A DNA stretch of 32,774 nt, taken from contig CACETT010000012.1 of the NCBI GenBank assembly GCA_902562525.1, positions 1 to 32,774 on the forward strand, given 5' to 3'. A program made the translations under genes and the position numbers. The notes under the pieces were generated by a model. The model saw nothing but the letters and a program-made list of their open reading frames with translations, was not told where the DNA came from and did no database searches. This document shows, piece by piece, positions 18,731 through 27,056 of the stretch (positions within the stretch are counted from its first letter, which is position 1; each line of letters begins with the position of its first letter). The stretch is from an uncultured Alphaproteobacteria bacterium (GTDB taxonomy: Bacteria; Pseudomonadota; Alphaproteobacteria; UBA7887).

Positions 18731-19936
18731 TTACACGCGCTCCAGTACCACTGAAATGCCCTGCCCCACACCTATGCACATAGTACATAGAGCCCTTTTT
18801 CCCCCTTGTGCCCTTAACTGATATGCCGCTGTTGTAATAAGCCTGGCCCCACTCATTCCCAGAGGATGCCCCAATGCAATGGCACCACCTTGTTGATTGA
18901 CGTGGTCAGAATCGTCAGCCAGGCCAAGGTCCCTTAAAACGGCTAAGGCTTGAGCAGCAAAAGCCTCATTCAGTTCAATCAAATCAAAGTCACCTATTTC
19001 CAATCGAGCTTTATGCATAACTTTACGAGTAGCTGGAGCGGGCCCCATCCCCATGACCCGCGGCTCAACGCCGGCCGTAGCCATTGCCACCACTCGAACC
19101 ATAGGCGTCAATTCATAGCGTTTGACCGACTCCTCGGAGGCAAGTAGAAGTGCGCACGCGCCGTCATTAACACCGGCCGCGTTTCCAGCAGTCACTGTCC
19201 CCTCTTGTCTGAATGGCGTAGGTAATTTTGCGAGCCCCTCCATCGAGGTGTCAGGCCTCAGGTGCTCATCCTTATCAATTACCAAATCTTCTTTCTTACG
19301 TCTCGGAACCGAAACTGGCATGATTTCTTCAATGTATTTACCCCCATTTTGCGCCTTGCCCGCCCTGAGCTGACTCCGATAAGCAAACGCATCCTGATCT
19401 TCGCGTCGAATCTGAAAGGCTTCAGCAACATTTTCAGCAGTCTCAGGCATGGAATCTGTCCCATATTGCTGCTTCATGAGCCGGTTGACAAACCGCCACC
19501 CAATAGTCGTGTCATACATCTCTGCATTTCTCGAAAAAGGAGTTTCGCCTTTCCCTATCACAAAGGGAGCACGTGACATGCTTTCAACCCCGCCTGCAAT
19601 AACTAAATCCACTTCACCACACCGAATTGCACGGGCGGCGGTGCCCACGGCATCCATACTAGATCCACAAAGCCGATTAATGGTCGCACCTGGAACATCG
19701 GGTGACAAGCCCGCCAATAATCCTGCCATACGTGCAACATTCCGATTATCCTCTCCAGCCTGGTTTGCACAACCATACACAATATCATCTAGTTTTCCCC
19801 ATTCCACCTTAGAATTTCGTTCCATCAGTCCTCGGATTGGGATAGCTGCCAGATCATCTGTTCGTATAGACGAGAGTCCCCCTCCATAACGACCAACCGG
19901 TGTTCTTATCGCATCACAGATGTACGCTTCAGACAT
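18731..19936 (-). CDS. pcaF: 3-oxoadipyl-CoA thiolase-type acetyl-CoA acyltransferase
   Basis: The 401-residue protein has the same length as PaaJ/PcaF and resembles them closely, with I-C-D-A-I-R-T-P-V-G-R-Y-G-G near the start and C-A-N-Q-A-G-E-D-N-R-N-V-A-R-M at 56-70. The catalytic residues are C90 (N-R-L-C-G-S-S), H357 (G-H-P-L-G-M-S-G) and C387 (C-T-M-C-I-G-V-G-Q-G). The reaction splits 3-oxoadipyl-CoA, or a related 3-ketoacyl-CoA, into acetyl-CoA and a shortened acyl-CoA, the last step of the beta-ketoadipate or phenylacetate routes. Neither pathway's other genes are present in the window, so the physiological substrate is uncertain. GGGAGG lies nine bases before the ATG. Confidence 0.9.
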   Translation of the reverse strand: MSEAYICDAIRTPVGRYGGGLSSIRTDDLAAIPIRGLMERNSKVEWGKLDDIVYGCANQAGEDNRNVARMAGLLAGLSPDVPGATINRLCGSSMDAVGTAARAIRCGEVDLVIAGGVESMSRAPFVIGKGETPFSRNAEMYDTTIGWRFVNRLMKQQYGTDSMPETAENVAEAFQIRREDQDAFAYRSQLRAGKAQNGGKYIEEIMPVSVPRRKKEDLVIDKDEHLRPDTSMEGLAKLPTPFRQEGTVTAGNAAGVNDGACALLLASEESVKRYELTPMVRVVAMATAGVEPRVMGMGPAPATRKVMHKARLEIGDFDLIELNEAFAAQALAVLRDLGLADDSDHVNQQGGAIALGHPLGMSGARLITTAAYQLRAQGGKRALCTMCIGVGQGISVVLERV

Positions 19937-19988
19937 TGCTGGAAACCTCCCATAAAGGTAATTAAGCTAGAGTTAGTATCATACTTTA

Positions 19989-20024
19989 TTGACAAGGGAA
20001 TTACCCCATCGCCTATTTTATATT
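19989..20024 (+). promoter_or_regulatory. Possible promoter of the 43-residue ORF and hydrolase
   Basis: A perfect TTGACA (19989-19994) is followed by TATTTT (20014-20019) after 19 bases, overlapped by TATATT (20019-20024) after 24. The gap is longer than the ideal 17, and the leader before the ATG at 20034 would be only about eight bases. The site sits in the 97-base space between the divergent thiolase gene and this small gene. Confidence 0.35.
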
Positions 20025-20033
20025 GAATACGTA

Positions 20034-20165
20034 ATGCCTTCCAGCCGCAAGCTCTCCTTCATGAAACGTCATCTCCGTGTCCTTGTCCCGGCTGTTTTTC
20101 TGGGTTTAACTGCCTATCTTCTCGTCCTTCTACTAATAGAAATTTTTCGAAAAGCCGGACTATAA
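20034..20165 (+). CDS. 43-residue single-helix membrane protein
   Basis: A short frame from the ATG at 20034 to the TAA at 20163-20165 encodes 43 residues. A basic N-terminus (S-R-K, K-R-H-L-R) is followed by one hydrophobic helix at about 16-35 (V-L-V-P-A-V-F-L-G-L-T-A-Y-L-L-V-L-L-L-I) and a short tail E-I-F-R-K-A-G-L. The positive-inside pattern suggests an inner membrane protein with its N-terminus in the cytoplasm. The hydrolase gene starts four bases after the stop, which suggests coupling. The alternative is a chance frame or a misread leader. I do not recognise a family. Confidence 0.55.
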   Translation: MPSSRKLSFMKRHLRVLVPAVFLGLTAYLLVLLLIEIFRKAGL

Positions 20166-20169
20166 ACAG

Positions 20170-20808
20170 ATGAGCAGCTCAATTCCCCTTCTCATCAATG
20201 GACCTTCCAACGGAACGGCAACACTTGTCTTGGCACACGGTGCCGGGGCACCTATGGACAGTGAATTTATGGAGTACATAGCTACCCAACTTGCATTAAA
20301 AAGTATAAAGGTCGTGCGCTTTGAATTTCCATACATGGCGGAGCGCCGCACAGGTGGCTCCAAACGGCCCCCAAACCCGATGCCACAGCTATTATCATTC
20401 TGGCATACAGTACTTGGGCAGCTGAGATCCGAAGAGAATCTATTTATAGGAGGAAAATCTCTGGGGGGCCGAATGGCTAGTATGATAGCTGACAGCTACC
20501 CGGTAAAAGGTTTAACTGTTTTGGGTTATCCCTTCCATCCACCAGGGAACCCTACAAAGACCCGTACCTCCCACATGGAATTCTTAAAAACCCCGTGCCT
20601 TATCGTTCAAGGTGAGCGAGATACTCTGGGAAATAAAACAGAAGTAACCAGATACCACCTATCTCCAAATATATGCATGCGATGGCTTCCTGACGGCGAT
20701 CACTCGTTCAAACCCAGAAAGAAATCTGGACGCACGTTAATCCAAAACTGGGACGCGGCGGTTAACCATATCTGCCTATTCCTGGAAAAAACCATCGCGG
20801 AGGCATAG
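20170..20808 (+). CDS. Alpha/beta hydrolase of the KANL3/Tex30 type
   Basis: The 212-residue protein is a compact alpha/beta hydrolase. The oxyanion-side loop is L-A-H-G-A-G-A (21-27), the nucleophile elbow G-K-S-L-G-G has S97, the acid is D151 (G-E-R-D-T-L-G), and the base is H178 (G-D-H-S-F). The F-P-Y-M-A-E-R-R segment near 53-60 and the elbow G-G-K-S-L-G-G-R-M-A-S are typical of the bacterial KANL3/Tex30 family, once annotated as dienelactone-hydrolase-like. No signal peptide is seen, so it acts in the cytoplasm. Substrate unknown. It is preceded by a 43-residue membrane ORF with a four-base gap. Confidence 0.9.
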   Translation: MSSSIPLLINGPSNGTATLVLAHGAGAPMDSEFMEYIATQLALKSIKVVRFEFPYMAERRTGGSKRPPNPMPQLLSFWHTVLGQLRSEENLFIGGKSLGGRMASMIADSYPVKGLTVLGYPFHPPGNPTKTRTSHMEFLKTPCLIVQGERDTLGNKTEVTRYHLSPNICMRWLPDGDHSFKPRKKSGRTLIQNWDAAVNHICLFLEKTIAEA

Positions 20809-20884
20809 GCTGCAACACTGCAATTCATTATTTGTTGGCACTCCCTACTTTTTTGCTGCAAGTCTAAGAATAATCCAAGTTAAC

Positions 20885-20900
20885 AGGCAATCTGCCTTTT
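20885..20900 (+). terminator. Weak hairpin with T run after the hydrolase gene
   Basis: AGGCA (20885-20889) and TGCCT (20893-20897) flank a three-base loop and are followed by TTT then CTC. It lies between the convergent hydrolase and ABC1 genes, 76 bases after the hydrolase stop, and could end the rightward transcript. The stem is short. Confidence 0.3.
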
Positions 20901-20901
20901 C

Positions 20902-22257
20902 TCAGACAAGGCCCACAGCGCGGAGAGCCTGGCTTTGCCGTTCCTCCAATTCACTAACCTCAAAACCATCAATCAAGTCTTCAAAAGTTGCGTGCCAATT
21001 AATTTCCGCTCCTAAATGCATAAAAACGGAGCCTAAACCAACAGCTGCCCGATCCACCAGCACAAACTCAGGTGGCGGCTTAACACCTCCTAACCGACGG
21101 AGCTCTCCATGTACCTGGGAGGCAACTTTTGCTCCGTACTGACTACCCCCATCATTTTGTATCTTTCTCGTTTTATCCTCCAAAAGAGGGGCATAAACAA
21201 AATTAGCCCAAACATTCAGCACTTCGATAATCTCATTCGATAAATTTGCAAAGCCCCAGCTTTCGTAGGCTGCCACCTCAAGTTCCTTATCCCCCTTCAA
21301 AAGAGCTTGATAAAGATCGATAACCCCTTTCACAAAACGAGCTTCAAATATCCGAACACAGCCAAAATCCAGCAAGTTTATGGTTCCATCCGGGCGGGCT
21401 GTATAATTCCCCAAATGAGGGTCGCCGTGAATCACACCAAAAAAATAGAATGGCACGTACCACGCCCGAAACATGTTACGCGCCAACGTATTACGGATTT
21501 GAGGAACTCCTTCAGCTAAACCCAACAAAGGTTCACCGTCTAACCAAGTCATTGTCAGCAAACGCTCCGTGGATAGATCACCCATTATAGCAGGCACGTT
21601 GACCCCTGCCTCCCCACTCAGGAGGTCCTCGTATAGACGACAATGACGAGCCTCTCTCTTATAATCCAACTCCTCGCGCAATCGATCGGAAATCTCCTGA
21701 TATATAGCCGTTGGGTCAATACTGTCATCGTATCTTCTGAAGAGATTGAAGATCAGTTTTAGCTGTACAAGATCGGCCTCCACTGCAGAACTCATACCTG
21801 GATACTGCAATTTACAGGCCACTCCTTGTCCATCGTGGAGGCTTGCTCTGTGAACCTGACCCAAAGACGCAGCAAACGCAGCCTCCTCCTCAAAAGATTT
21901 AAATTTGTTTTGCCACTCTTTCCCAAGCTCTGTAGCCATACGGCGGCGGACAAAAGGCCAACCCATGGATGGGGCGTTTGACTGTAATTGCCGGAGCTCT
22001 GCAGCATATTCTGAAGGCAAAGCATCGGGTATAGTCGCAAGTAATTGCGCAACCTTCATCAATGGCCCTTTTAGCCCTCCAAGGGCCTCCTTTAAGTCCT
22101 TTGCGTGACGGGTCCTATCAATATCAAACCCCAGGTATCTCTCGCCAGCAACCCTAGCAGCCAGATTCCCCATCCGGCGAGAAACATCCGCATATCTTAA
22201 TAACCTACTCCCACGCCTATTTGAATCCGATGACTTTGAGAATACGTCATCAGCCAT
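20902..22257 (-). CDS. ABC1/AarF (UbiB-Coq8) family kinase-like protein
   Basis: The 451-residue protein has the ABC1 family order. The N-terminal extension motif reads K-V-A-Q (68-71), where most members have KxGQ. Next come the alanine-rich loop A-F-A-A-S-L-G-Q-V-H (about 127-136), the lysine in V-A-C-K-L-Q-Y-P-G-M (K149), the catalytic-loop H-G-D-P-H-L-G-N (277-284), and D-F-G (297-299). Such proteins are ATPases/atypical kinases that support ubiquinone synthesis or lipid handling at the membrane. The ATG at 22257 is used: it overlaps the pepF stop by eight bases, and GAG lies about nine bases upstream. An in-frame ATG at 22284 is also possible. Coupling to pepF is probable. Confidence 0.88.
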   Translation of the reverse strand: MADDVFSKSSDSNRRGSRLLRYADVSRRMGNLAARVAGERYLGFDIDRTRHAKDLKEALGGLKGPLMKVAQLLATIPDALPSEYAAELRQLQSNAPSMGWPFVRRRMATELGKEWQNKFKSFEEEAAFAASLGQVHRASLHDGQGVACKLQYPGMSSAVEADLVQLKLIFNLFRRYDDSIDPTAIYQEISDRLREELDYKREARHCRLYEDLLSGEAGVNVPAIMGDLSTERLLTMTWLDGEPLLGLAEGVPQIRNTLARNMFRAWYVPFYFFGVIHGDPHLGNYTARPDGTINLLDFGCVRIFEARFVKGVIDLYQALLKGDKELEVAAYESWGFANLSNEIIEVLNVWANFVYAPLLEDKTRKIQNDGGSQYGAKVASQVHGELRRLGGVKPPPEFVLVDRAAVGLGSVFMHLGAEINWHATFEDLIDGFEVSELEERQSQALRAVGLV

Positions 22258-24037
22258 TTTCAAGCTCGTCAACAAAACCTTCAATAACTCTCAGTCCCTC
22301 GTACCAAAAATTTGGATCCGCCGCATTCAGTCCAAAAGGCCTCAAAAGCTCAAAGTGTCGCCTGGACCCTCCCGCACGCAACATATCAAGATACTTGTCT
22401 TCAAACCCATCGGGTTCGGCTTGATAAATACCGTAGAGTGAATTTACTAGACAGTCTCCGAACGCATACGCATACACATAGAAGGGAGTATGAACAAAAT
22501 GCGGAATATACGACCAGTAGACCTTATAATCCTCATGGAGCTGTATACCTGGCCCTAAACTCTTTGCCTGGATCTCCATCCATACATTCCCTATAACTTC
22601 GCTGCTCAACTCACCTGATTGTCGTAGCCCATGCAATTTTTTTTCAAATTGGCAAAAAGAAATTTGGCGAACCACTGTGTTAAGCATATCCTCTATTTTT
22701 CCAGCTAGCATTAATTTACGCCTGACCGGCTCCCTTTCCCGCTCCAGCATCGCCCGAAAAACTAGCTGCTCGCCGAACACACTAGCTGTCTCAGCCAACG
22801 TTAGGGGTGTATCAGCCATTAGGGCCCCCTGATTTGCAGACAAAATCTGATGGACCCCATGCCCCAACTCATGGTCAGGCGTCATAACATCTCTGACCTT
22901 TCCTTGATAATTAAGCAAAATATAAGGGTTGGCAGAGGGAACTGTAGGATGGGAGAATGCCCCAGGAGTCTTGCCTGGTCTGATGCATGCATCTATCCAT
23001 TTTTTCTCAAAAAATTGTTCGCCAACTCGCGCCATTGTGGGAGAAAAATCATTGTAGGCAGATAAAACCAAGGCTCTCGCTTCCTCCCAGGACGTTAGGG
23101 AATCATCATCATCCGGCAGCGGAGCATTGCGATCCCAATAATCTAGCTTCTCTTTTCCCAGCCACTTAGCCTTTAGTTTATAGTAACGATGCGAAAGCTT
23201 TGGATAACTTTGCTCCACCGCCTGTATAAGAGAATCTACTATGTCATCCTCAACTAGATTCTCTAGGTTTCGCGACGATATTGGTGCCACAAACCCTCTA
23301 CGTTTATCCTCAATCTCCTTGTCCTTAATCAAGGTATTAGTGATTAAGGTGAGAGTTCTAATTTGGCCAGAAAGCACACCAGAAATTTCCTGTGCTATTT
23401 CTTTACGCACAGTTTGGTCTGGCGAAGCCAGAAGATCGAATGCCTCTGAACTGTTTAACAACTTTCCTCTATGAACGAAACTCAAGCCAGCGATAGTCTC
23501 ATCAAAGAGCCGCACCCAAGAAGATCTTCCCGTAATACTCTTATCCAAAAGAACGCTCTCTGCATCATCCGAGAGCTGATAAGGGGCAAAAGCCCGGCAA
23601 TCTTTGATCCAAGGCCCATAGAGAACTAAATCTGGGAATGCCAAAAACTCTTTAACCTTACCATCCTCTAAGCGATTAATTTCTAGACTAACGAACAGCA
23701 ACTTACTCGAAATTTCCGTGCATTTTTCCTGCAGGTTCTGATAAAACTGGCCATTATGCTCATCTCTCATATCTGCAGCGTAGATGAGCTGTGAAAAACT
23801 GGAAATCCTTCCTAATCGATCCTGCAAGGACTCATAACTCTTAATGAGGGACAACATCTCTCTACCTTCAAGGCGTGCAATCCGGCCTTGAAAATCTTTT
23901 TCTAATCCTTGTGCATCGGCCAACACGTCAGCCAAAGATTCTTCTACCGCGGGATCAGAAACACCCAAGAATAAGGCCCCCAGATCCCACTCAGGAAGCT
24001 CGCCTAAGCTCGCAGTCTTTTTCGTTACCACAGACAT
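22250..24037 (-). CDS. pepF: Oligoendopeptidase F, M3 family
   Basis: The 595-residue protein is a zinc metallopeptidase of the M3B group. The HExxH motif is H389-E390-L-G-H393 (P-D-H-E-L-G-H-G-V-H), and the third ligand is E416 in L-A-E-T-A-S-V-F. The all-helical N-terminal part (1-200) and the length match the PepF family. It hydrolyses oligopeptides of limited size in the cytoplasm. GAGG lies a few bases before the ATG at 24037. The ABC1-family gene starts inside its last codons. The upstream region, to 24156, is shared with the divergent acyl-CoA synthetase gene. Confidence 0.95.
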   Translation of the reverse strand: MSVVTKKTASLGELPEWDLGALFLGVSDPAVEESLADVLADAQGLEKDFQGRIARLEGREMLSLIKSYESLQDRLGRISSFSQLIYAADMRDEHNGQFYQNLQEKCTEISSKLLFVSLEINRLEDGKVKEFLAFPDLVLYGPWIKDCRAFAPYQLSDDAESVLLDKSITGRSSWVRLFDETIAGLSFVHRGKLLNSSEAFDLLASPDQTVRKEIAQEISGVLSGQIRTLTLITNTLIKDKEIEDKRRGFVAPISSRNLENLVEDDIVDSLIQAVEQSYPKLSHRYYKLKAKWLGKEKLDYWDRNAPLPDDDDSLTSWEEARALVLSAYNDFSPTMARVGEQFFEKKWIDACIRPGKTPGAFSHPTVPSANPYILLNYQGKVRDVMTPDHELGHGVHQILSANQGALMADTPLTLAETASVFGEQLVFRAMLEREREPVRRKLMLAGKIEDMLNTVVRQISFCQFEKKLHGLRQSGELSSEVIGNVWMEIQAKSLGPGIQLHEDYKVYWSYIPHFVHTPFYVYAYAFGDCLVNSLYGIYQAEPDGFEDKYLDMLRAGGSRRHFELLRPFGLNAADPNFWYEGLRVIEGFVDELENG

Positions 24038-24112
24038 AAAACCTCGCCTTCACCACCTATCTATATGTTGATCATATCTAGCTAAAACAACCAAGCCCAT
24101 TGTATTATTTAC

Positions 24113-24118
24113 TATAAT
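24113..24118 (+). promoter_or_regulatory. Consensus -10 (TATAAT) before the acyl-CoA synthetase
   Basis: A perfect TATAAT hexamer lies 38 bases before the ATG at 24157, a plausible distance for transcription start at about 24125. No good -35 is present 16-18 bases upstream (ACCAAG at the 17-base position), so an activator may be needed or the match may be chance in an AT-rich spacer. Confidence 0.35.
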
Positions 24119-24144
24119 ATGACTAGCTTGGACCAGTGCCGAAG

Positions 24145-24151
24145 AAGGAGG
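24145..24151 (+). promoter_or_regulatory. Ribosome binding site that fixes the acyl-CoA synthetase start
   Basis: AAGGAGG lies five bases before the ATG at 24157. It argues for this start over the in-frame GTG at 24136, which would place the motif inside the coding sequence. Confidence 0.75.
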
Positions 24152-24156
24152 CAAGA

Positions 24157-25911
24157 ATGGATTTAAACCGTTGGCCGAATCTGGTTGCTATGTTCTTTGA
24201 ACAAGCCTCTACCAAGAAGAATTCCCCATTCCTGTGGAAAACGCAACAAGGCGAATGGAACTCCATAAGCTGGGCGGAAACTGCGAAGCAAGTGCGATTG
24301 CTAGCTCTTGCATTGCAAGAATATGGCCTAAATTTGGGTGATAGAGTTGTACTTGTTGGTGAAAATAGCCCTGAATGGGCGATTGCAGATTTTGCAGTTA
24401 TGGCAGCTGGTGGCGTAACCGTGCCGACCTATATTACAAACACATCCAATGATCACCGCCATATCTTGACAGATAGTGAAGCAACCATAGCCATAGTTTC
24501 GAACCAGAAATTAGCCGACCCCTTATTAGAGGCAGCTGCGGACCTCCCACATTTAAAACAAATAATTTCCATGGAAAAAATTGAAGTAAATCCTGATGCT
24601 GGATTTAAAATTAAATCCTGGAGTGAAGCGCTACATCAGGGCGGTTTGAGCACCAATCAAAACACTATTAGGTCGGACCAAATAAGCCAAGAAGATACTG
24701 CCTGTATAATTTACACCTCTGGTACTGGTGGCACTCCCAAAGGGGTCATGCTCAGTCACCGTTCCATACTGTGCAATTGTGTAGGGGCCTTCCACTTACT
24801 TCTTGAGTTAGGTCTTGATGACGAAGTTTTTCTATCATTTTTGCCACTCTCCCACTCCTATGAACACAGCTGCGGGCTCATGTTTCCCACCTCTATTGGG
24901 GCACAAATCTATTACGCTGAAGGTATCGATAAGCTGGCAGCAAACCTCACGGAAGTTCGACCCACCCTTATGACAAGCGTGCCCAGGCTATACGAGATGA
25001 TGCGCTTAAGAATCTTAGACGGTGTTCAAAGGGCTGGCGGACTCAAGGCAAAATTGTTCATGCTTGCCCTAAACTTAGGTACCGAACGCTACGAACAAGG
25101 AGGGCAGTTAAAGTTTCACAAAACACCAGTAGATAAGCTTGTAGATATTCTGGTCAGAGAAAAGGTCAAAATGAGGTTTGGTGGTCGGCTAAAGGCCATG
25201 GTATCTGGTGGCGCTCCTTTAAACATACAAGTTGGAATATTTTTTACCGCATTAGGGCTACGCCTATTGCAAGGGTACGGACAAACAGAGGCTGGGCCGG
25301 TAATAAGTTGCAACCCATCAACTAAAATTAAACTAGATACGGTGGGCCCCGCTCTCCACAGCGTGGACGTTAAGATTGCGGAAGACGGCGAAATCCTAGT
25401 TAGAGGACCCCTTTTAATGAATGGCTATTGGAAACAACCCGAAACCACCCAAGATACCATCAAAGATGGCTGGCTTCACACGGGAGACATAGGAGAGCTA
25501 GATAGAGACGGCTATATAACTATCACAGACCGAAAAAAAGATATCATTGTATTATCTGGAGGAGACAACATATCTCCTCAAAGAGTAGAGGGCATTCTGG
25601 GGCTGGAGCCCGAGATTGCACAGGCAATGGTGGTGGGCGATGGCCGCAAACACCTCGTGGCATTGCTAGTCCCGTCGGAACAAACCCGCGAACTTCAAAC
25701 AAATTCCTCCGACGAGCACGCCTTAAAAAAACTCATTGGAGATGCCGTCGCAAGAGCCAATTCAACCCTTTCTGTAATCGAACAAGTGCGAGGCTTCAGT
25801 GTTATCGACGCTCCTTTCACTGTTGATAACGAGATGCTGACACCTACCCTAAAAAATAGGCGTCACAAGATCCTCCAAAATTATGCAGAAGCCATTGAAA
25901 CTTTGTATTAG
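24157..25911 (+). CDS. Long-chain acyl-CoA synthetase (AMP-forming)
   Basis: The 584-residue protein belongs to the adenylate-forming superfamily. The phosphate-binding loop is Y-T-S-G-T-G-G-T-P-K-G (186-196); the GG in place of the more common TG occurs in the long-chain group. Later motifs are G-Y-G-Q-T-E-A-G-P (near 374), L-H-T-G-D-I-G-E-L (near 443), D-R-K-K-D-I-I-V-L-S-G-G (near 463), and the C-terminal catalytic lysine in T-P-T-L-K-N-R-R. It activates fatty acids with ATP and CoA for beta-oxidation or lipid synthesis. No signal peptide is seen. It is transcribed alone and converges on the ABC transporter operon with a 47-base gap. Confidence 0.93.
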   Translation: MDLNRWPNLVAMFFEQASTKKNSPFLWKTQQGEWNSISWAETAKQVRLLALALQEYGLNLGDRVVLVGENSPEWAIADFAVMAAGGVTVPTYITNTSNDHRHILTDSEATIAIVSNQKLADPLLEAAADLPHLKQIISMEKIEVNPDAGFKIKSWSEALHQGGLSTNQNTIRSDQISQEDTACIIYTSGTGGTPKGVMLSHRSILCNCVGAFHLLLELGLDDEVFLSFLPLSHSYEHSCGLMFPTSIGAQIYYAEGIDKLAANLTEVRPTLMTSVPRLYEMMRLRILDGVQRAGGLKAKLFMLALNLGTERYEQGGQLKFHKTPVDKLVDILVREKVKMRFGGRLKAMVSGGAPLNIQVGIFFTALGLRLLQGYGQTEAGPVISCNPSTKIKLDTVGPALHSVDVKIAEDGEILVRGPLLMNGYWKQPETTQDTIKDGWLHTGDIGELDRDGYITITDRKKDIIVLSGGDNISPQRVEGILGLEPEIAQAMVVGDGRKHLVALLVPSEQTRELQTNSSDEHALKKLIGDAVARANSTLSVIEQVRGFSVIDAPFTVDNEMLTPTLKNRRHKILQNYAEAIETLY

Positions 25912-25958
25912 CAATACACGTTGCCTAATCGCCGCAAATAGCACTCGCTCGCATAAAC

Positions 25959-27050
25959 TTACAAAGCAAGATCGGTAGACCGATCGAAAATATGAATTTG
26001 CTCAGTATCAAAGCAGACCTTGGCAGATTGTCCAGGCTGTGGATTTAACTCCGGAGCTACCCGCCCGCACAATGCTTCACCTGCTAGAGAAAAGTAAACC
26101 ATGGTTTCCATACCTAGTGGCTCCACAAAGTCTACGTCTACTGAAAGAGAAACACCATCTCGATCGACTCTTTCTTCCGTTACATGCTCGGGCCGTATTC
26201 CAAGAGTTAAAGGTTTCCCTACATAGGGTCTATACCTCTCAAGGCGTCCAGAGGAAACCGGCAAACTCAGTTCGCTGCCAACCTTGACAACAAGACCTCC
26301 GTCCAATTCACTCAATTCACAATCCAAGAAATTCATAGCCGGTGAGCCTATAAAACCTGCAACAAATCTTGTTCTAGGAGAATGATATAGTTCTCCTGGG
26401 GTACCAACTTGATCAATCAATCCAGCGTTCATAACAACCACCCTATCTGCAAGGGTCATCGCCTCAACCTGATCATGGGTAACGTAGACAGTAGTAGTTT
26501 TCAAATGTTGGTGAACGCGCTTGATTTCTATCCGCATTTGCCCACGAAGCTTCGCATCAAGGTTACTTAACGGCTCATCAAAGAGAAATACTCGTGGATT
26601 CCGGACGATTGCCCGCCCCATTGCTACCCGTTGACGCTGACCCCCAGAAAGCTGCTTGGGCCTTCTGTTCAATAACTCCGTGATACCTAAAACTTCAGCT
26701 GCTTCCTCAACACGCTTTTTGATATCATCCTTAGGATATTTTCTAAGCCGAAGACCAAATGACATATTTTGAAATACTGTCATGTGAGGGTAGAGCGCAT
26801 AATTCTGAAAGACCATTGCAATATCGCGATCTTTTGGAGGAACATCATTAACTAGTTCCCCCCCTATCAGAATCTCGCCTTCCGTGACCTCCTCAAGTCC
26901 CGCGATCATTCGGAGGGTCGTGCTTTTGCCACACCCAGAAGGACCAACCAGAACGACAAATTCATTATTTTTTATTTCGAGATCTATGCCGCTAACCGCC
27001 TCAGTGCGGTCAAACCTTTTATGAAGATTGGTTAAAGTAACGTCTGCCAT
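25959..27050 (-). CDS. Sugar ABC transporter ATP-binding protein (MalK/UgpC type)
   Basis: The 363-residue protein has Walker A G-P-S-G-C-G-K-S-T (36-44), signature L-S-G-G-Q (134-138), Walker B F-L-F-D-E-P (155-160) and switch histidine in V-T-H-D-Q (near 192). A C-terminal TOBE-type regulatory domain (about 240-363, with G-I-R-P-E-H-V) marks the CUT1 sugar importer group. It powers the transporter formed with the two permeases encoded upstream, from which it is separated by six bases. A palindrome covers its last codons. The substrate cannot be read from this subunit. Confidence 0.95.
   Translation of the reverse strand: MADVTLTNLHKRFDRTEAVSGIDLEIKNNEFVVLVGPSGCGKSTTLRMIAGLEEVTEGEILIGGELVNDVPPKDRDIAMVFQNYALYPHMTVFQNMSFGLRLRKYPKDDIKKRVEEAAEVLGITELLNRRPKQLSGGQRQRVAMGRAIVRNPRVFLFDEPLSNLDAKLRGQMRIEIKRVHQHLKTTTVYVTHDQVEAMTLADRVVVMNAGLIDQVGTPGELYHSPRTRFVAGFIGSPAMNFLDCELSELDGGLVVKVGSELSLPVSSGRLERYRPYVGKPLTLGIRPEHVTEERVDRDGVSLSVDVDFVEPLGMETMVYFSLAGEALCGRVAPELNPQPGQSAKVCFDTEQIHIFDRSTDLAL
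25970..25985. repeat. Palindrome at the 3' end of the ABC operon
   Basis: GATCGG (25970-25975) and CCGATC (25980-25985) form a six-pair stem with loop TAGA, inside the last codons of the ATPase gene. On the minus strand it is preceded by ATTTT and followed by TTGCTTTG, a weakly terminator-like context. It may end the ABC operon transcript, or it may be chance in coding sequence. Confidence 0.35.
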
Positions 27051-27056
27051 GTTATA

